Positions 9,801 through 18,431 of a stretch of 64,000 bases of DNA are shown here, in pieces. How positions within the stretch are numbered: the first letter of the stretch is position 1; every line of letters starts with the position of its first letter. Source of the DNA: Polynucleobacter sp. UK-Kesae-W10 (lineage in GTDB: Bacteria; Pseudomonadota; Gammaproteobacteria; Burkholderiales; Burkholderiaceae); NCBI RefSeq assembly GCF_018881575.1, contig NZ_JACVQB010000002.1:248001-312000 (forward strand). Direction: 5' to 3'. The notes beneath the pieces are model-generated. The model was not told the DNA's origin. It did not search any database and worked only from the letters and a program-made list of their open reading frames with translations. A program made the position numbers and the translations under genes.

Positions 9801-12800
9801 TCATCCCCGGTTGGCACAACTACTGCCAATGGAAATCAGTATCCAACTGGCTATGCATTTACGGGAACTCAAACCACGGTTTCAAGTGCTGCTGGACTAG
9901 TAGGAGTTGGTTCTGGGGTTTTGTTGGGACCCTACGCAGGCCGCTCTGACCCGATCATTCTGAAATCAGCCGGTGGAAATGTTGTGATCGCGGGCGCAGA
10001 GACCAAAGCAACCAGCGATGGATTGCCAGGGTTTTCTAGTCAGTCCTCATTCTTGATTGATTCTGGCACTGGCAATATTTCCATCTCAGGCAAAGCGCAC
10101 AGTGGCCATGGTATTGAGCTTGGTTATGGCTCTGCTTACAGCAATATTGTCATTACATCAGCCTCAACATCGCCTAATGCTATTCAAATTAGCGGCACCT
10201 CCGAGGTTGGCTATGGGTATGAGGGTTTTTGGGCTGTGCATCTTGCCGATTCAAATACTCCAGGTGTGTTGATTCAGGGTACTGGCCTCGGTGGTGGCGT
10301 GAGCGTCACGGGAATTAATGCTACCTCAGGAGTTGGTCTTTATTTAAGTGATATCGCCATTCTTTCAAGCGGGGGACCCGTTCGACTCAATGCAACAACT
10401 TTTGTGATGCAAGGTACAACAGCATTTTTGGGTGCCTGCTCTGGCAGCAGTTACCCTTGCTCCAGTTACACAATTGGTTCGGATACTTATACGCCGGTTA
10501 CTAATTCCTCGGGTAGCGTCACGATCAATGTCGACTCAAGAAGTGTAGGTGCTTATGTATGGAATGGTGTTTTAACAGTTAACACCACCGCAGGCCTGAC
10601 CATTGCTCCTTATACGAGCAATGGTTGGTCTGGCACTGCCTTTAACTGGTCTGGAACAAATTCTGTATCTAGTGGCGGAATTAATACCTTTACGGCAGAT
10701 GCCAACAGTTTTATTGGCGCAGCAAATATGTTGGTCGTACGGGGTATTAATACGCTCACCATTGGTGCTGCAAACAACACCAATGATGTCAATATTTCGC
10801 AGGACGTCAGTCCATTTGGAGCAGTCACTGTCTATGGCGGCAATATTAATGTTAATGCGACCATTAATAATCTATTGGGCAATATGTTGCTGCAGAGTAC
10901 TAGTGGTGACATCACTATCAACTCTGGCATTAATTGGGGTGCTGGAACAACATTAACTTTGAGCGCCTACGCCAATATCTATATCAACTCGCATCTCTCA
11001 TCCACTGCGGGAACGATGAATGTGATCTATGGTAGACAGTATTCCAATGGATGCACTGCATCGCTTAACCCAGTTTGCAGCGCTTTCTTAGTCAAAGGTA
11101 GTGTTGGCATGGATTCCGGCTCAACCTTATCTATTCAGCAAGGTTCATCATCGTTCTACAACCATCTCTACACCATCATTAATACCTTGGGTGTCCAGGG
11201 CGACACCAGCGGTACGACATTGCAAGGCATTAACACTAGCTCTTCCGCAGGTTATTACGCAATTGGGAATGACATCGATGCTAATGCCACCGCGAGCTGG
11301 AATAGCGGTACGGGTTTCACCCCAATTGGTAGTGCTGCCACCAGCGGCATTTTTGGGAATACTAGCGATGGTTATATACAGGGATTGGGTAATCGCATTA
11401 TCCATCTGACCATTAACGCAACTGCTGGCCAATATATCGGACTAGTGACACAGTTGGGCCCTAATGGACAAATTTCGAATCTTGGTTTAGATGGCGGCAT
11501 GATTAAGACGAGAACGAATACCACAGTGGGCATAGGTTCTTTTGTGGGTTATGTGGGCTCTTGGTCAACGGTTGGCCTTGTTGGAAATTATTCTTCAGCT
11601 TCAGTGGTGTATGAGCCAACCAACAATCCTACAAGCTATGTTTTTATTGGCGGTTTAGCAGCCGATACAAATCAGGCTCTCAAGCCTCAGCTAAAAGATA
11701 ATGCATTCACAGGAACTATCAATGTCACTATTCCTGGAAATGCGACATCAGCCATCGTCTATGTTGGCGGCCTTCTGGGTAGGTTAGTACAAAACCCTCT
11801 ATCCAATAGCTTTAGCTCTGGCACCATTACAGTAGACAATTTTGCCGGTGCTGGAATGTTTGTCGGCGGTTTAGTAGGTGAGTGGTGGGGTGCAGGCGCC
11901 TCACAAATTAGCAATAGCTATTCCAGCACAACCATCAATCTTGGTAACCACACTGGCGCAAGAGCAGCAGCGGTTGGTGGTTTGGTTGGAGAGGGTAGCA
12001 ATGCTAACTGCACTGCAAATACAAACTTATGCGGAACTATTGCTAATAGTTATGCGGTAGGCAATATCACAACGGGTACAAACTGGTATAGCGGTGGTAT
12101 TTTGGGTTATTTCAATTCAACGGCCAGTGTCAATCCTTACAAATACAACAACGTCTATTCTTCGGTCAATATTAATAATCCTACTGCTGCAAACATAGGC
12201 GGCATTATTGGTTATATCAATGCAACGCCCGGATCGGGTTGGGCCTCTGAAGGGCAGCCTATTTTTACCAATACCTATTGGAATACCGATCTTGAGCCAA
12301 ATGCAATTGGCCAAAATATTAGCAATGCCTCGACTACAGGCGCAACCGGTCTTACCGCAGTCCTCTTCGGTACCCGATCTTCATTTCCGAGTTTTGATTT
12401 TGCCAATACCTGGACTTATTCTGGTTCCATAAACTCAGGATTGCCTTCCTTGATGATTTATAGCCCTCTCAAGGTGGCTCCAACCTATTTATATGTATTG
12501 CTTGTGCCGGGTAGTAGTGTATACGGACAAACGCCGACTTTCACATACGGAATTTATAACTCTGCGGACGGCACAAGCATTGTGTCACCAGCATTGTCTA
12601 ATCTAGTTTCAGGTAGTGTGGTGTGGGGCGGCACTGTTCCTGATGCTAGCTCTTCAGTTGGGTCATATGTTGTTCGCTACCTTTCTGGACTGAATATCTC
12701 CAATTCTTCCTACAGCTTGCTCGCAGGTAACGGTAAAAGCTGGACTATTACACCTGCACCATTGGGAATTCAGGTGAATGCCACTTATAACGGCGGTAAT

Positions 12801-14768
12801 GTATTTACGCCAAGCAACAGCACAATTACTACCTCTGGCTTGGTATCGGGGCAGTCTATTACTAGTGTGTCAGCAAGCTCTAATCTAGTAGGCCCTGGAA
12901 ACTATGTGACCAGTCTTAGCGGTACTGGCGGATTTGTTGCAAGCAACTACATGATCTATAACGCAAACGAAGTAGGTAACGCTGGTATACAAAACGGTGC
13001 CGTCTATTCCGGAATCCCGAGTGGTTCGAGCAATCTTGGCGGAACCAATTTAGTGGCCTTAGCTCCTAAACCAATCACGATTACCAACAATGTTGTCTCG
13101 GCAACCTACGATGCGAACACTTCTTATGCAGCTTTAGTAGCTTCTGCTGGATATAGTCTCAGCGCACCATTGGTTGGAGGTGATGCTATTGGCGCCCTGA
13201 ACCAGACGGTTACTATTAGCGGCGCTTTAGCTAGCGGTATTGCTCAGGCCGGCACATTCGTGAGTACTCCGGGCGCTGCTGTTTTATCTACCGGAAATGC
13301 GAATAACTATCTATTTAGTTACGCTCCAACAAGCAATACAGTAGCTAAGGCCAATCTTCGTATTACTGCGACACCAAGCTTGCTAGGCAATACCTACACT
13401 GGCGCAACGTATACCAGTACTTACACCACTACATTCTTATCAGCAACAGATGCCAATAACGCTACTATTACTGGTACGGTATCTGAATCAAATGCGGGGA
13501 CTTATTCATCGCACTTGGCTGTGACGGGTTCATCATTGGTGAACTACAACACGCCAATCATTTCTGATGCAAACTTCGTGATTGCCAAAGCGCCATTAAT
13601 TGTTAAGGCAATTAGTGCGAAGCGTGAAGCAGGCGCGGTATTCTCAGGTGGTAATGGGGTTGCGTATATTGGTTTGCAAAATGGCGATACCCCATCCGTT
13701 CTTTCTGGTACCTTGACGTATTCTGGTTCATCTCAAGGGGCAAGCACCGCCGGTACTTATGCGATTGTGCCTAGTGGTCTAACTAGTCAAAACTATGCCA
13801 TTAGCTATGCGTCTGGAGATTTGGTCCTAACCCCTCAACCAGTGGTTTTAGTCCCAGTCTTTATTCCACCACCTGTCGTTGTGCCCGTTGTTGCCCCACC
13901 TCCGCCGCCAGCTGCCCCTCCAGTAATGGTAGTTGTCGCTCCACCGCCTAGTGTTGGTAGTGAAGGCGCTGCTCCGCCGCCCGGTCAAGTCATGCCACCT
14001 CCTCGTGCCACGATGACCGTAGTTGCTCCAGATGGCACGGTCAGCTTGGGTGCGGCCGCTCCAGCTGCGCCACCAGCTGCACCACCAAGTTCTCCTCCTG
14101 CTGCCGCATCGGCTCCTGCTACTGCATCCGCTCCTCCCGCAGCTCCGCCTGGTGCCGGCAGTTCAAGCTCAAACAGTAGTTCTAGCGCTTCATCTTCTGC
14201 TGATGGCAAATCTTCAAGTAGCAAAGATGGTAACGGCAAGTCTGAGCGAGTCGGTAAATACGATGCTAGGAAATTGGCTGCTTTGAAAGAGGCTGATAAA
14301 ACAGATGCCAAGAAATCGGGCACTGGAACAGCAGCAAAATACGCTGGTAAGTATGCCAATGGCTTCCGAGCAGCAGAGAAGGTTGCCACCAAAGAAGCTG
14401 CTAAAGAGGGGGCTAAAGAGGGCGTTGCTAAACCTGGCACCAATACCGCCAAGGCAGCACCGCCAAGAGAAGGTAAGTACAGTAACCGCCTGAATGCCCT
14501 GGCGAATTCTGGGGCAGTCAATATGCCGCTGGCGCAAAACCAGCTAACGGCAACTGGCTTACCTCCTTTACCTGGTGCTCCGGTTGAGGTTGCGGTACCT
14601 ACTGTTTTACGGGGCGGGGATAGCCTTTCCCAGTCCTATGATGATGTACCATCGATACGTAATTCAGGGGTTGCAAACGTAGGCCGTTCCCGTAATACAG
14701 AGAATTATCACGAAAGCTTAGAGTCGGTAAATCTGATGTCAACACTGAATTTATTTATTGTTCACTAA
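6849..14768 (+). CDS. TpsA-type filamentous haemagglutinin-like adhesin (two-partner secretion), 2639 aa
   Basis: Large surface beta-helix protein predicted to cross the outer membrane through a TpsB pore. TTG is the only plausible start that keeps the signal peptide; the frame opens at 6795 and has no upstream ATG. Domains in order: a signal segment (~24-48, ending ALNAAAA); a TPS secretion domain (~50-300, LPTNGQVVSGSATISQ, QRAVINWDNFNVGKNA, with VNENG in place of the usual NPNG); a repetitive beta-helix (~300-1630) with LDP motifs such as TWLLDPIDL; a block of GLUG-like repeats (~1630-1800, copies of VGGLVG); MBG/YDG-type repeats (~1880-2330, VYGQTPTFTYG); a Pro-rich segment (~2331-2437); and a Lys/Ala-rich tail with three GKY repeats. 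No tpsB is adjacent; the only one in the window is at 42.2 kb. Its N-terminal ~800 residues are paralogous to the giant adhesin at 45 kb. Possible roles are adhesion, aggregation or predator defence. Confidence 0.9.
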   Translation: MSNSPGVLPHHLLVKRFDSFSLGAKKAFAFSIFLVCSSSALNAAAATLAPKTLPTNGQVVSGSATISQSQTASTATMNVNQTSQRAVINWDNFNVGKNATVNFNQPNASAVTLNRVTGGNASVIEGAVRANGQVVFVNENGVTFTKGATVNAAGVVATTMNIADKDFMEGKSTYQGNGAGTVINEGKIKTNVDGGYIALLAPEVRNDGYLIAKKGAGTVALGSGEQITLDFKGNSLISLKVDKAAYQALIENKRVVEVNGGLVVIAAGSANQLMATVIKNTGKISASSMVNNGGVIELVANTVTQAGKAVANSQTAQGGQINIAGNDITVAQSSKTTATGATGGGQVNIGLATTKVSGGSQVNAVTPPTPAIIAANSSQAAQSNQMAKTVTVEQNAVIDASATKTGNGGTIAIWSQVQTTIAGILQSMGGALSGNGGFIETSSKGQVSIAPTMSINTSANNQSGKSGTWLLDPIDLTIDRAAANLISQVLANSNVTIAVTNSTIACPIGACTQNGTASLTIASGADILKAGTNYTTLTLSSAGIFNLNANISGQNLDVIISSSIAYLNVGTTIAASKVTVQAQTIYSAGTIQTSNYLSNTNPGSLGNVIQLLAQAIYVSGRLSANAPQGVAGSIKLDANTIFLQNGAVLEASAEEGGQITVAANDSTWSGAAIQANGGNGRGGTLAISAANDQHFDQALLQSNGTTDGGAITITTASGDLIIQNSTIQTNGSNGRGGSIGASASNYVTFQNTAINANGNTQGGTIKIGNDADHGTLPFALLTSLDQYTSISAAQTDSNATNKNGGFIETSGQTLNLLASINAGRGGMWLLDPYLLTITGAQNVNGSSATNTYIGSVGLTTISNSTLNAALNIAAVTITDSSGDITINGPILGTNSLTIVASSGNIQVNAGITLTGVGSSITLKASGYISTNGANTFQTNGGDVIFWSNSGNVSSTSATSANFIYVDSGTQMLTHGGAIYLAGGASSPVGTTTANGNQYPTGYAFTGTQTTVSSAAGLVGVGSGVLLGPYAGRSDPIILKSAGGNVVIAGAETKATSDGLPGFSSQSSFLIDSGTGNISISGKAHSGHGIELGYGSAYSNIVITSASTSPNAIQISGTSEVGYGYEGFWAVHLADSNTPGVLIQGTGLGGGVSVTGINATSGVGLYLSDIAILSSGGPVRLNATTFVMQGTTAFLGACSGSSYPCSSYTIGSDTYTPVTNSSGSVTINVDSRSVGAYVWNGVLTVNTTAGLTIAPYTSNGWSGTAFNWSGTNSVSSGGINTFTADANSFIGAANMLVVRGINTLTIGAANNTNDVNISQDVSPFGAVTVYGGNINVNATINNLLGNMLLQSTSGDITINSGINWGAGTTLTLSAYANIYINSHLSSTAGTMNVIYGRQYSNGCTASLNPVCSAFLVKGSVGMDSGSTLSIQQGSSSFYNHLYTIINTLGVQGDTSGTTLQGINTSSSAGYYAIGNDIDANATASWNSGTGFTPIGSAATSGIFGNTSDGYIQGLGNRIIHLTINATAGQYIGLVTQLGPNGQISNLGLDGGMIKTRTNTTVGIGSFVGYVGSWSTVGLVGNYSSASVVYEPTNNPTSYVFIGGLAADTNQALKPQLKDNAFTGTINVTIPGNATSAIVYVGGLLGRLVQNPLSNSFSSGTITVDNFAGAGMFVGGLVGEWWGAGASQISNSYSSTTINLGNHTGARAAAVGGLVGEGSNANCTANTNLCGTIANSYAVGNITTGTNWYSGGILGYFNSTASVNPYKYNNVYSSVNINNPTAANIGGIIGYINATPGSGWASEGQPIFTNTYWNTDLEPNAIGQNISNASTTGATGLTAVLFGTRSSFPSFDFANTWTYSGSINSGLPSLMIYSPLKVAPTYLYVLLVPGSSVYGQTPTFTYGIYNSADGTSIVSPALSNLVSGSVVWGGTVPDASSSVGSYVVRYLSGLNISNSSYSLLAGNGKSWTITPAPLGIQVNATYNGGNVFTPSNSTITTSGLVSGQSITSVSASSNLVGPGNYVTSLSGTGGFVASNYMIYNANEVGNAGIQNGAVYSGIPSGSSNLGGTNLVALAPKPITITNNVVSATYDANTSYAALVASAGYSLSAPLVGGDAIGALNQTVTISGALASGIAQAGTFVSTPGAAVLSTGNANNYLFSYAPTSNTVAKANLRITATPSLLGNTYTGATYTSTYTTTFLSATDANNATITGTVSESNAGTYSSHLAVTGSSLVNYNTPIISDANFVIAKAPLIVKAISAKREAGAVFSGGNGVAYIGLQNGDTPSVLSGTLTYSGSSQGASTAGTYAIVPSGLTSQNYAISYASGDLVLTPQPVVLVPVFIPPPVVVPVVAPPPPPAAPPVMVVVAPPPSVGSEGAAPPPGQVMPPPRATMTVVAPDGTVSLGAAAPAAPPAAPPSSPPAAASAPATASAPPAAPPGAGSSSSNSSSSASSSADGKSSSSKDGNGKSERVGKYDARKLAALKEADKTDAKKSGTGTAAKYAGKYANGFRAAEKVATKEAAKEGAKEGVAKPGTNTAKAAPPREGKYSNRLNALANSGAVNMPLAQNQLTATGLPPLPGAPVEVAVPTVLRGGDSLSQSYDDVPSIRNSGVANVGRSRNTENYHESLESVNLMSTLNLFIVH

Positions 14769-14819
14769 TCATTGCAAATTGAATTGAAAGATGCCGCTTG
14801 GCAATAGGAATGTAAATAC

Positions 14820-15593
14820 ATGATTAACTTTTTTCACTCATTGCCAAATGAAGCAATTGGTCTGAGCATTATGTTTTTTGGTTTGCTATTTTCAACAGCG
14901 ATTCCTTTTTACATTCGCTGGAAATATAAGCTCAATCCAGATGAGCATTTAGCAAAGGGCGCGGAAGAGGGTTTCAAATTATTTACCTCGATTACGCTTT
15001 TGCTGATTGCTTTTTCTTTAGTGCGCGTACAGGGCGATCATCGCAATGTAGAAGACTTAGTATCTAGGGAAGCAGCATTAATGCTTAAACTCAACCGCTC
15101 GCTGGCCGCCTTTGGCGGTGCCCAGGCTACTGAGTTGCAGGGCGATCTTAAAGATTATGCTAATGCGATCGTGAATGATGAATGGCCACTAATGGCTAAG
15201 GGTCAACGCAGCGAAGAGGCATCTAACGTGCTAACGGATTTGACACAAGGCATTCGTCTACTGGATCCCAGAAATCCCGTGCAGCAAATGGCTCGTGCAG
15301 AGATTGTGACTACACTCAATCAACTCTCAGACGTGCGAGAGGCGCGGCTATCGGCTGCAAGGCTTCAGTTACCAGCTTACCTTTGGGAGGCGCTGACAGT
15401 ATCGGTTACCTTGCTGATTGTCTTTGGGTGGCTCCAAAATCCGCTGCCCAAAATGGTTGCCTACGTGGGCGGTGTCACGATCGGCGTGGCACTCCTGCTC
15501 ACTTTGGTGATTGCCCTAGAAGGATTATTCGTGGGCGAGAGCCAAGTCAAGCCTGAAGCAATCCTGCATATATTGCCAAACCTAGGAGCATAG
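14820..15593 (+). CDS. DUF4239 (bestrophin-like) membrane protein
   Basis: 257 residues, predicted inner-membrane protein. Hydrophobic segments lie at about 13-32, 53-68, 189-207 and 212-235; the two pairs flank a central soluble helical region (~70-185). This pattern fits the DUF4239 family, which is described as bestrophin-like and may be channel-related (family knowledge; specific function unknown). It starts 51 bases after the adhesin stop, with AGGA upstream of the ATG, and leads a run of closely spaced same-strand genes encoding binding proteins. No permease of a known transporter is present, so this protein is the only multi-pass membrane component of the cluster. Confidence 0.7.
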   Translation: MINFFHSLPNEAIGLSIMFFGLLFSTAIPFYIRWKYKLNPDEHLAKGAEEGFKLFTSITLLLIAFSLVRVQGDHRNVEDLVSREAALMLKLNRSLAAFGGAQATELQGDLKDYANAIVNDEWPLMAKGQRSEEASNVLTDLTQGIRLLDPRNPVQQMARAEIVTTLNQLSDVREARLSAARLQLPAYLWEALTVSVTLLIVFGWLQNPLPKMVAYVGGVTIGVALLLTLVIALEGLFVGESQVKPEAILHILPNLGA

Positions 15594-15597
15594 CTCG

Positions 15598-16386
15598 ATG
15601 CCTCAAGCGCCAGCACCTAGCGATAACGTGCAATATATTCAGTTGCGGGGCTCATCTACCGTGCTGCGCATCATGCAAAGTATTGGCTCGCAATATATGG
15701 ATGAGCATCCGGATGTTCGTTTGCCATTGGTCGGCGGCGGCACCTCGGTCGGATATAAGTCTGTATTAGATGGTAGCTGTGATATCGGTATGGCTTCCGG
15801 ACAATGCTCGCCAGAAATCGACGTTTGGGCAGAGAAAAATAAATATGCCTATGAAGCGGTCACCATCGCAGTAGACGGCATAGCGGCGATTGTGAATCCA
15901 GCAAACCCCATTGCTGATTTGAGTTTGGATCAATTGCACGATATTTTTACCGGCAAGGTGACTGCCTGGTCGCAGGTAGGGAAGTATTCCGGCCTGATTA
16001 ATGTGGTGAGTCATAACCCACAGCTAGGCACTTATGATCCCTGGAAGAGGCAGGTTGCTGGCAAGGATTACATTACCTTGCAAGCGACGGTGGTGAGCGG
16101 CCATCAAGAACTATTTCGCTTGATTAGCGCCGATAAAAATGCCATCGGCTATGTAAATGCTACTTTCTTAAAAAATGCCACCGTCAAAGCAATAGCCATT
16201 AATGGATATTTGCCTACCTACCAAAATATTAAGAGCGAAAGTTACCCTGTGCGCAACCCCTTACAGTTGCTCACAAGACCTTCACCAAGCGCAGAGGTTA
16301 AGAGTTACCTGGCGTACTGCTTGGATGCGAGCAAAGGCCAAGCGCTCATCAAAAATGCGGGCTTAGTACCCGTAAACGGAGATTAA
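15598..16386 (+). CDS. PstS-like substrate-binding domain protein without signal peptide
   Basis: 262 residues with the type II periplasmic-binding-protein fold of phosphate-binding PstS. Visible features are the N-terminal LRGSSTVLRIMQSIG, the GGGTSVGYKSVLDGSCDIGMAS ligand loop, the DGIAAIVNPANPIADLSLDQ hinge and the IFTGKVTAWSQVG segment. Unlike transport PstS there is no signal peptide or membrane segment. A stop at 15583-15585 rules out an in-frame upstream extension, and an AGGAG Shine-Dalgarno about 10 bases before the ATG supports this start. It is therefore either cytoplasmic or exported with a partner. It lies 4 bases after the DUF4239 gene and 1 base before the next PstS-like gene. 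Confidence 0.75.
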   Translation: MPQAPAPSDNVQYIQLRGSSTVLRIMQSIGSQYMDEHPDVRLPLVGGGTSVGYKSVLDGSCDIGMASGQCSPEIDVWAEKNKYAYEAVTIAVDGIAAIVNPANPIADLSLDQLHDIFTGKVTAWSQVGKYSGLINVVSHNPQLGTYDPWKRQVAGKDYITLQATVVSGHQELFRLISADKNAIGYVNATFLKNATVKAIAINGYLPTYQNIKSESYPVRNPLQLLTRPSPSAEVKSYLAYCLDASKGQALIKNAGLVPVNGD

Positions 16387-16387
16387 G

Positions 16388-17224
16388 ATGGATCGTCGTC
16401 AATTACTCCGCAACATTGGAATAGCATCACTTGCTACAGTCTGCGTTGGTGCTGGTGGTTGGATGGCTTACCCGCTGTTATTTCCAAAGATTCAAAAAGA
16501 GCTGATGATTTCTGGTTCCTTATCGGTTTCGCGATTCATTGCATTGCTCATTGGTCCGTTTATTGAAAAGTTTCCCAATGCCAGAGTAGCCATTCAGGGT
16601 GGAGGTTCTTATGCGGGTCTAGTGGCCCTACAAAACGGCGGCATTGATGTTGCCATGATGTCTAGGGATCTCAATTTTGATGAGTTCAACTTAGAACTGC
16701 GCTCTCATTTGATTGGCATCGAAGGCGTAGCTATTGTGGTGCACCCAGAATTAGGCGTTCAAAACATTACATTAGAGAAATTGAGTGAAATTTTTGAAGG
16801 TAATATCACCAATTGGAGTGAATTGGGTGGCCCCAATAAACGCATTCATTTGTATGGCAGGGCGGAAGGTTCCACTACAAGAGGCTTTGTCGAAGATGTC
16901 GTCATGCGCGGCGCAGCTTTTGATCGAAAACTAACGGTGTGTGATAGTGCCGTGCACCTTGCCAATGCAGTTTTGGGTGATCCGCATGGCATTGGCTATC
17001 TCACTATGCGTAATTTGACCGATCAATTAAAAGCAGTTGCTATTAATGGCATTGAAATTAGTGATAAGACGCTCTTGCTCAAAATGTACCCCTTAGCGAG
17101 AGATATGTTTTTGGTGAGCAAGAATACCGCCAATGATGTGGCTAAGGATTTTGTTCGCTATAGCTTGAGCGCACCTGCTCAAGATATTTTCGTTAAGCAT
17201 GGCTTAACTCAGGTTTCTAAATAG
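16388..17224 (+). CDS. PstS-like substrate-binding protein with N-terminal membrane anchor/signal
   Basis: 278 residues. The N-terminus has MDRRQLLRNIGIASL followed by a hydrophobic segment (~10-30), a Tat-like or uncleaved anchor that would place the domain in the periplasm. The PstS-type fold is shown by SGSLSVSRFIALLIGPF, the AIQGGGSYAGLVALQNGGID loop, LSEIFEGNITNWSELGG and RAEGSTTRGFVEDVV (phosphate-binding-like Arg/Ser loop). It is paralogous in layout to the preceding gene and separated from it by one base. No pstC, pstA or pstB is in the window, so transport is not supported; sensing is an inference. Confidence 0.75.
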   Translation: MDRRQLLRNIGIASLATVCVGAGGWMAYPLLFPKIQKELMISGSLSVSRFIALLIGPFIEKFPNARVAIQGGGSYAGLVALQNGGIDVAMMSRDLNFDEFNLELRSHLIGIEGVAIVVHPELGVQNITLEKLSEIFEGNITNWSELGGPNKRIHLYGRAEGSTTRGFVEDVVMRGAAFDRKLTVCDSAVHLANAVLGDPHGIGYLTMRNLTDQLKAVAINGIEISDKTLLLKMYPLARDMFLVSKNTANDVAKDFVRYSLSAPAQDIFVKHGLTQVSK

Positions 17225-17236
17225 AGGTTTAGCTTC

Positions 17237-18418
17237 ATGGCTGGTATAGAAAACGAAATAGAAAAGCACTTATTTGCCGCATTAGATTGGCTCAGAAGCA
17301 AGCACCACATTCGTAAGGGCTTGGCCCTGGTGGTGATTGGTTTATTACTCGGCTTGGCAGGCAAATTTGCGTACGATCTCTATCCTCAGCATTACACCCT
17401 GAGTATTAGCGGTGGTGGCATGCTCACCAAGACACATTACCTCACGAAGGTCTTGCAGGATGAGGCGGCCCATCACAACATTACCCTCAATATTATCCCT
17501 ACTACAGGCTCTTTTCAGTCACTCAATGAGCTCAATGATGGCCGTTTAGATTTAGCCTTTGTGCAGGGCGGTATTGCGCCAACAGGTTATGCAGATGTTA
17601 CCCAGGTGGCTTCACTTGCTCCCGAGCTGATTCAGTATTTAGTCAGGCCTGATGTGAAGTCTATTCGGGATATTCGTGGCAAGACCGTGAATGTGGGTGA
17701 GAAAAACGGCGGCACGAGTATTGTTTCGAATCAAATCTTGCGCTTCTCGGGCTTGGTTCCTGAGGTTGATTACGTAGAAAAGAACTACTCGGACGAAGAG
17801 CTTTTGACAATGAAGACAGAGAAGTTGCCAGATGTTATTGTCCAAGTATCTTATGCGCCATCCGCTACTGTGGACTTCTTAGTCCAAAAGCGGAACTACC
17901 ATTTGCTGGAAATGCCATTTCCACCTTCGCTTGCCATGCGTATGGGTTGGGTATCTGATGCCAAAATCTTGGCTTATATGTATCGGATTGCGCCAGCCGT
18001 ACCAGAGACCGATATTCGGGTGGTTGGGGTCAATTTAAATTTACTCGCTAATAAAGATGTCAGTCCACGCGCTATCTCGCGCTTGCTCTATGTTTTATAT
18101 AGCCCCCAAGTGAGCTCGCGCTTTGGCGTGCCACTCTCACAAGACAAGATGCTGAACCCATCTGGCTTCCCAATTTCTGAAGGCACTAGCAAGTTCATTG
18201 CAAGCCAACAGCCATTGATTACCAATCAAATGATTGATCAGATCAAAGGCGTCTTTGGCCTGATCATGACCTTGCTGTCTATTTCTCTGGTGATCTTCAA
18301 GTGGTTTAAAACGCCAGAGGATGATGAGCCCGAACATGAAGACGAGGAGGGTGGTGGCAAGCCGGGCCTTGGCGATCACTTCAATAGCATTACTGGAAAC
18401 TTGTCTAAATTTGATTAG
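17237..18418 (+). CDS. TAXI-type (TRAP) solute-binding protein with N- and C-terminal membrane segments
   Basis: 393 residues. An N-terminal soluble stretch is followed by a transmembrane segment (~33-50), then a TAXI-family binding domain (~55-335): SISGGGMLTKTHYLTKVL, the TTGSFQSLNELNDGRLDLAFVQ ligand loop and IRDIRGKTVNVGEKNGGTS. A second transmembrane segment (~335-355) precedes an acidic, Gly-rich tail (EDDEPEHEDEEGGGKPG). Both ends therefore face the cytoplasm while the binding domain is periplasmic. TAXI proteins normally feed a TRAP permease, but none is nearby. It follows the PstS-like gene by 12 bases. A paralog of the same design is at 38.0 kb. Confidence 0.75.
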   Translation: MAGIENEIEKHLFAALDWLRSKHHIRKGLALVVIGLLLGLAGKFAYDLYPQHYTLSISGGGMLTKTHYLTKVLQDEAAHHNITLNIIPTTGSFQSLNELNDGRLDLAFVQGGIAPTGYADVTQVASLAPELIQYLVRPDVKSIRDIRGKTVNVGEKNGGTSIVSNQILRFSGLVPEVDYVEKNYSDEELLTMKTEKLPDVIVQVSYAPSATVDFLVQKRNYHLLEMPFPPSLAMRMGWVSDAKILAYMYRIAPAVPETDIRVVGVNLNLLANKDVSPRAISRLLYVLYSPQVSSRFGVPLSQDKMLNPSGFPISEGTSKFIASQQPLITNQMIDQIKGVFGLIMTLLSISLVIFKWFKTPEDDEPEHEDEEGGGKPGLGDHFNSITGNLSKFD

Positions 18419-18431
18419 TGAGTTTGGATTG

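Noticed and set aside
13985-14521. 178-codon minus-strand frame opposite the Pro/Lys-rich tail of the smaller adhesin
   Set aside because: Leu/Ala-rich translation arises from the complementary strand of Pro/Ala/Lys codons; the plus-strand frame is continuous and part of a recognised protein.
18321-18431. Upstream extension of the small exported protein gene
   Set aside because: It lies inside the TAXI-like gene in another frame, and the internal ATG at 18432 gives a proper signal peptide.
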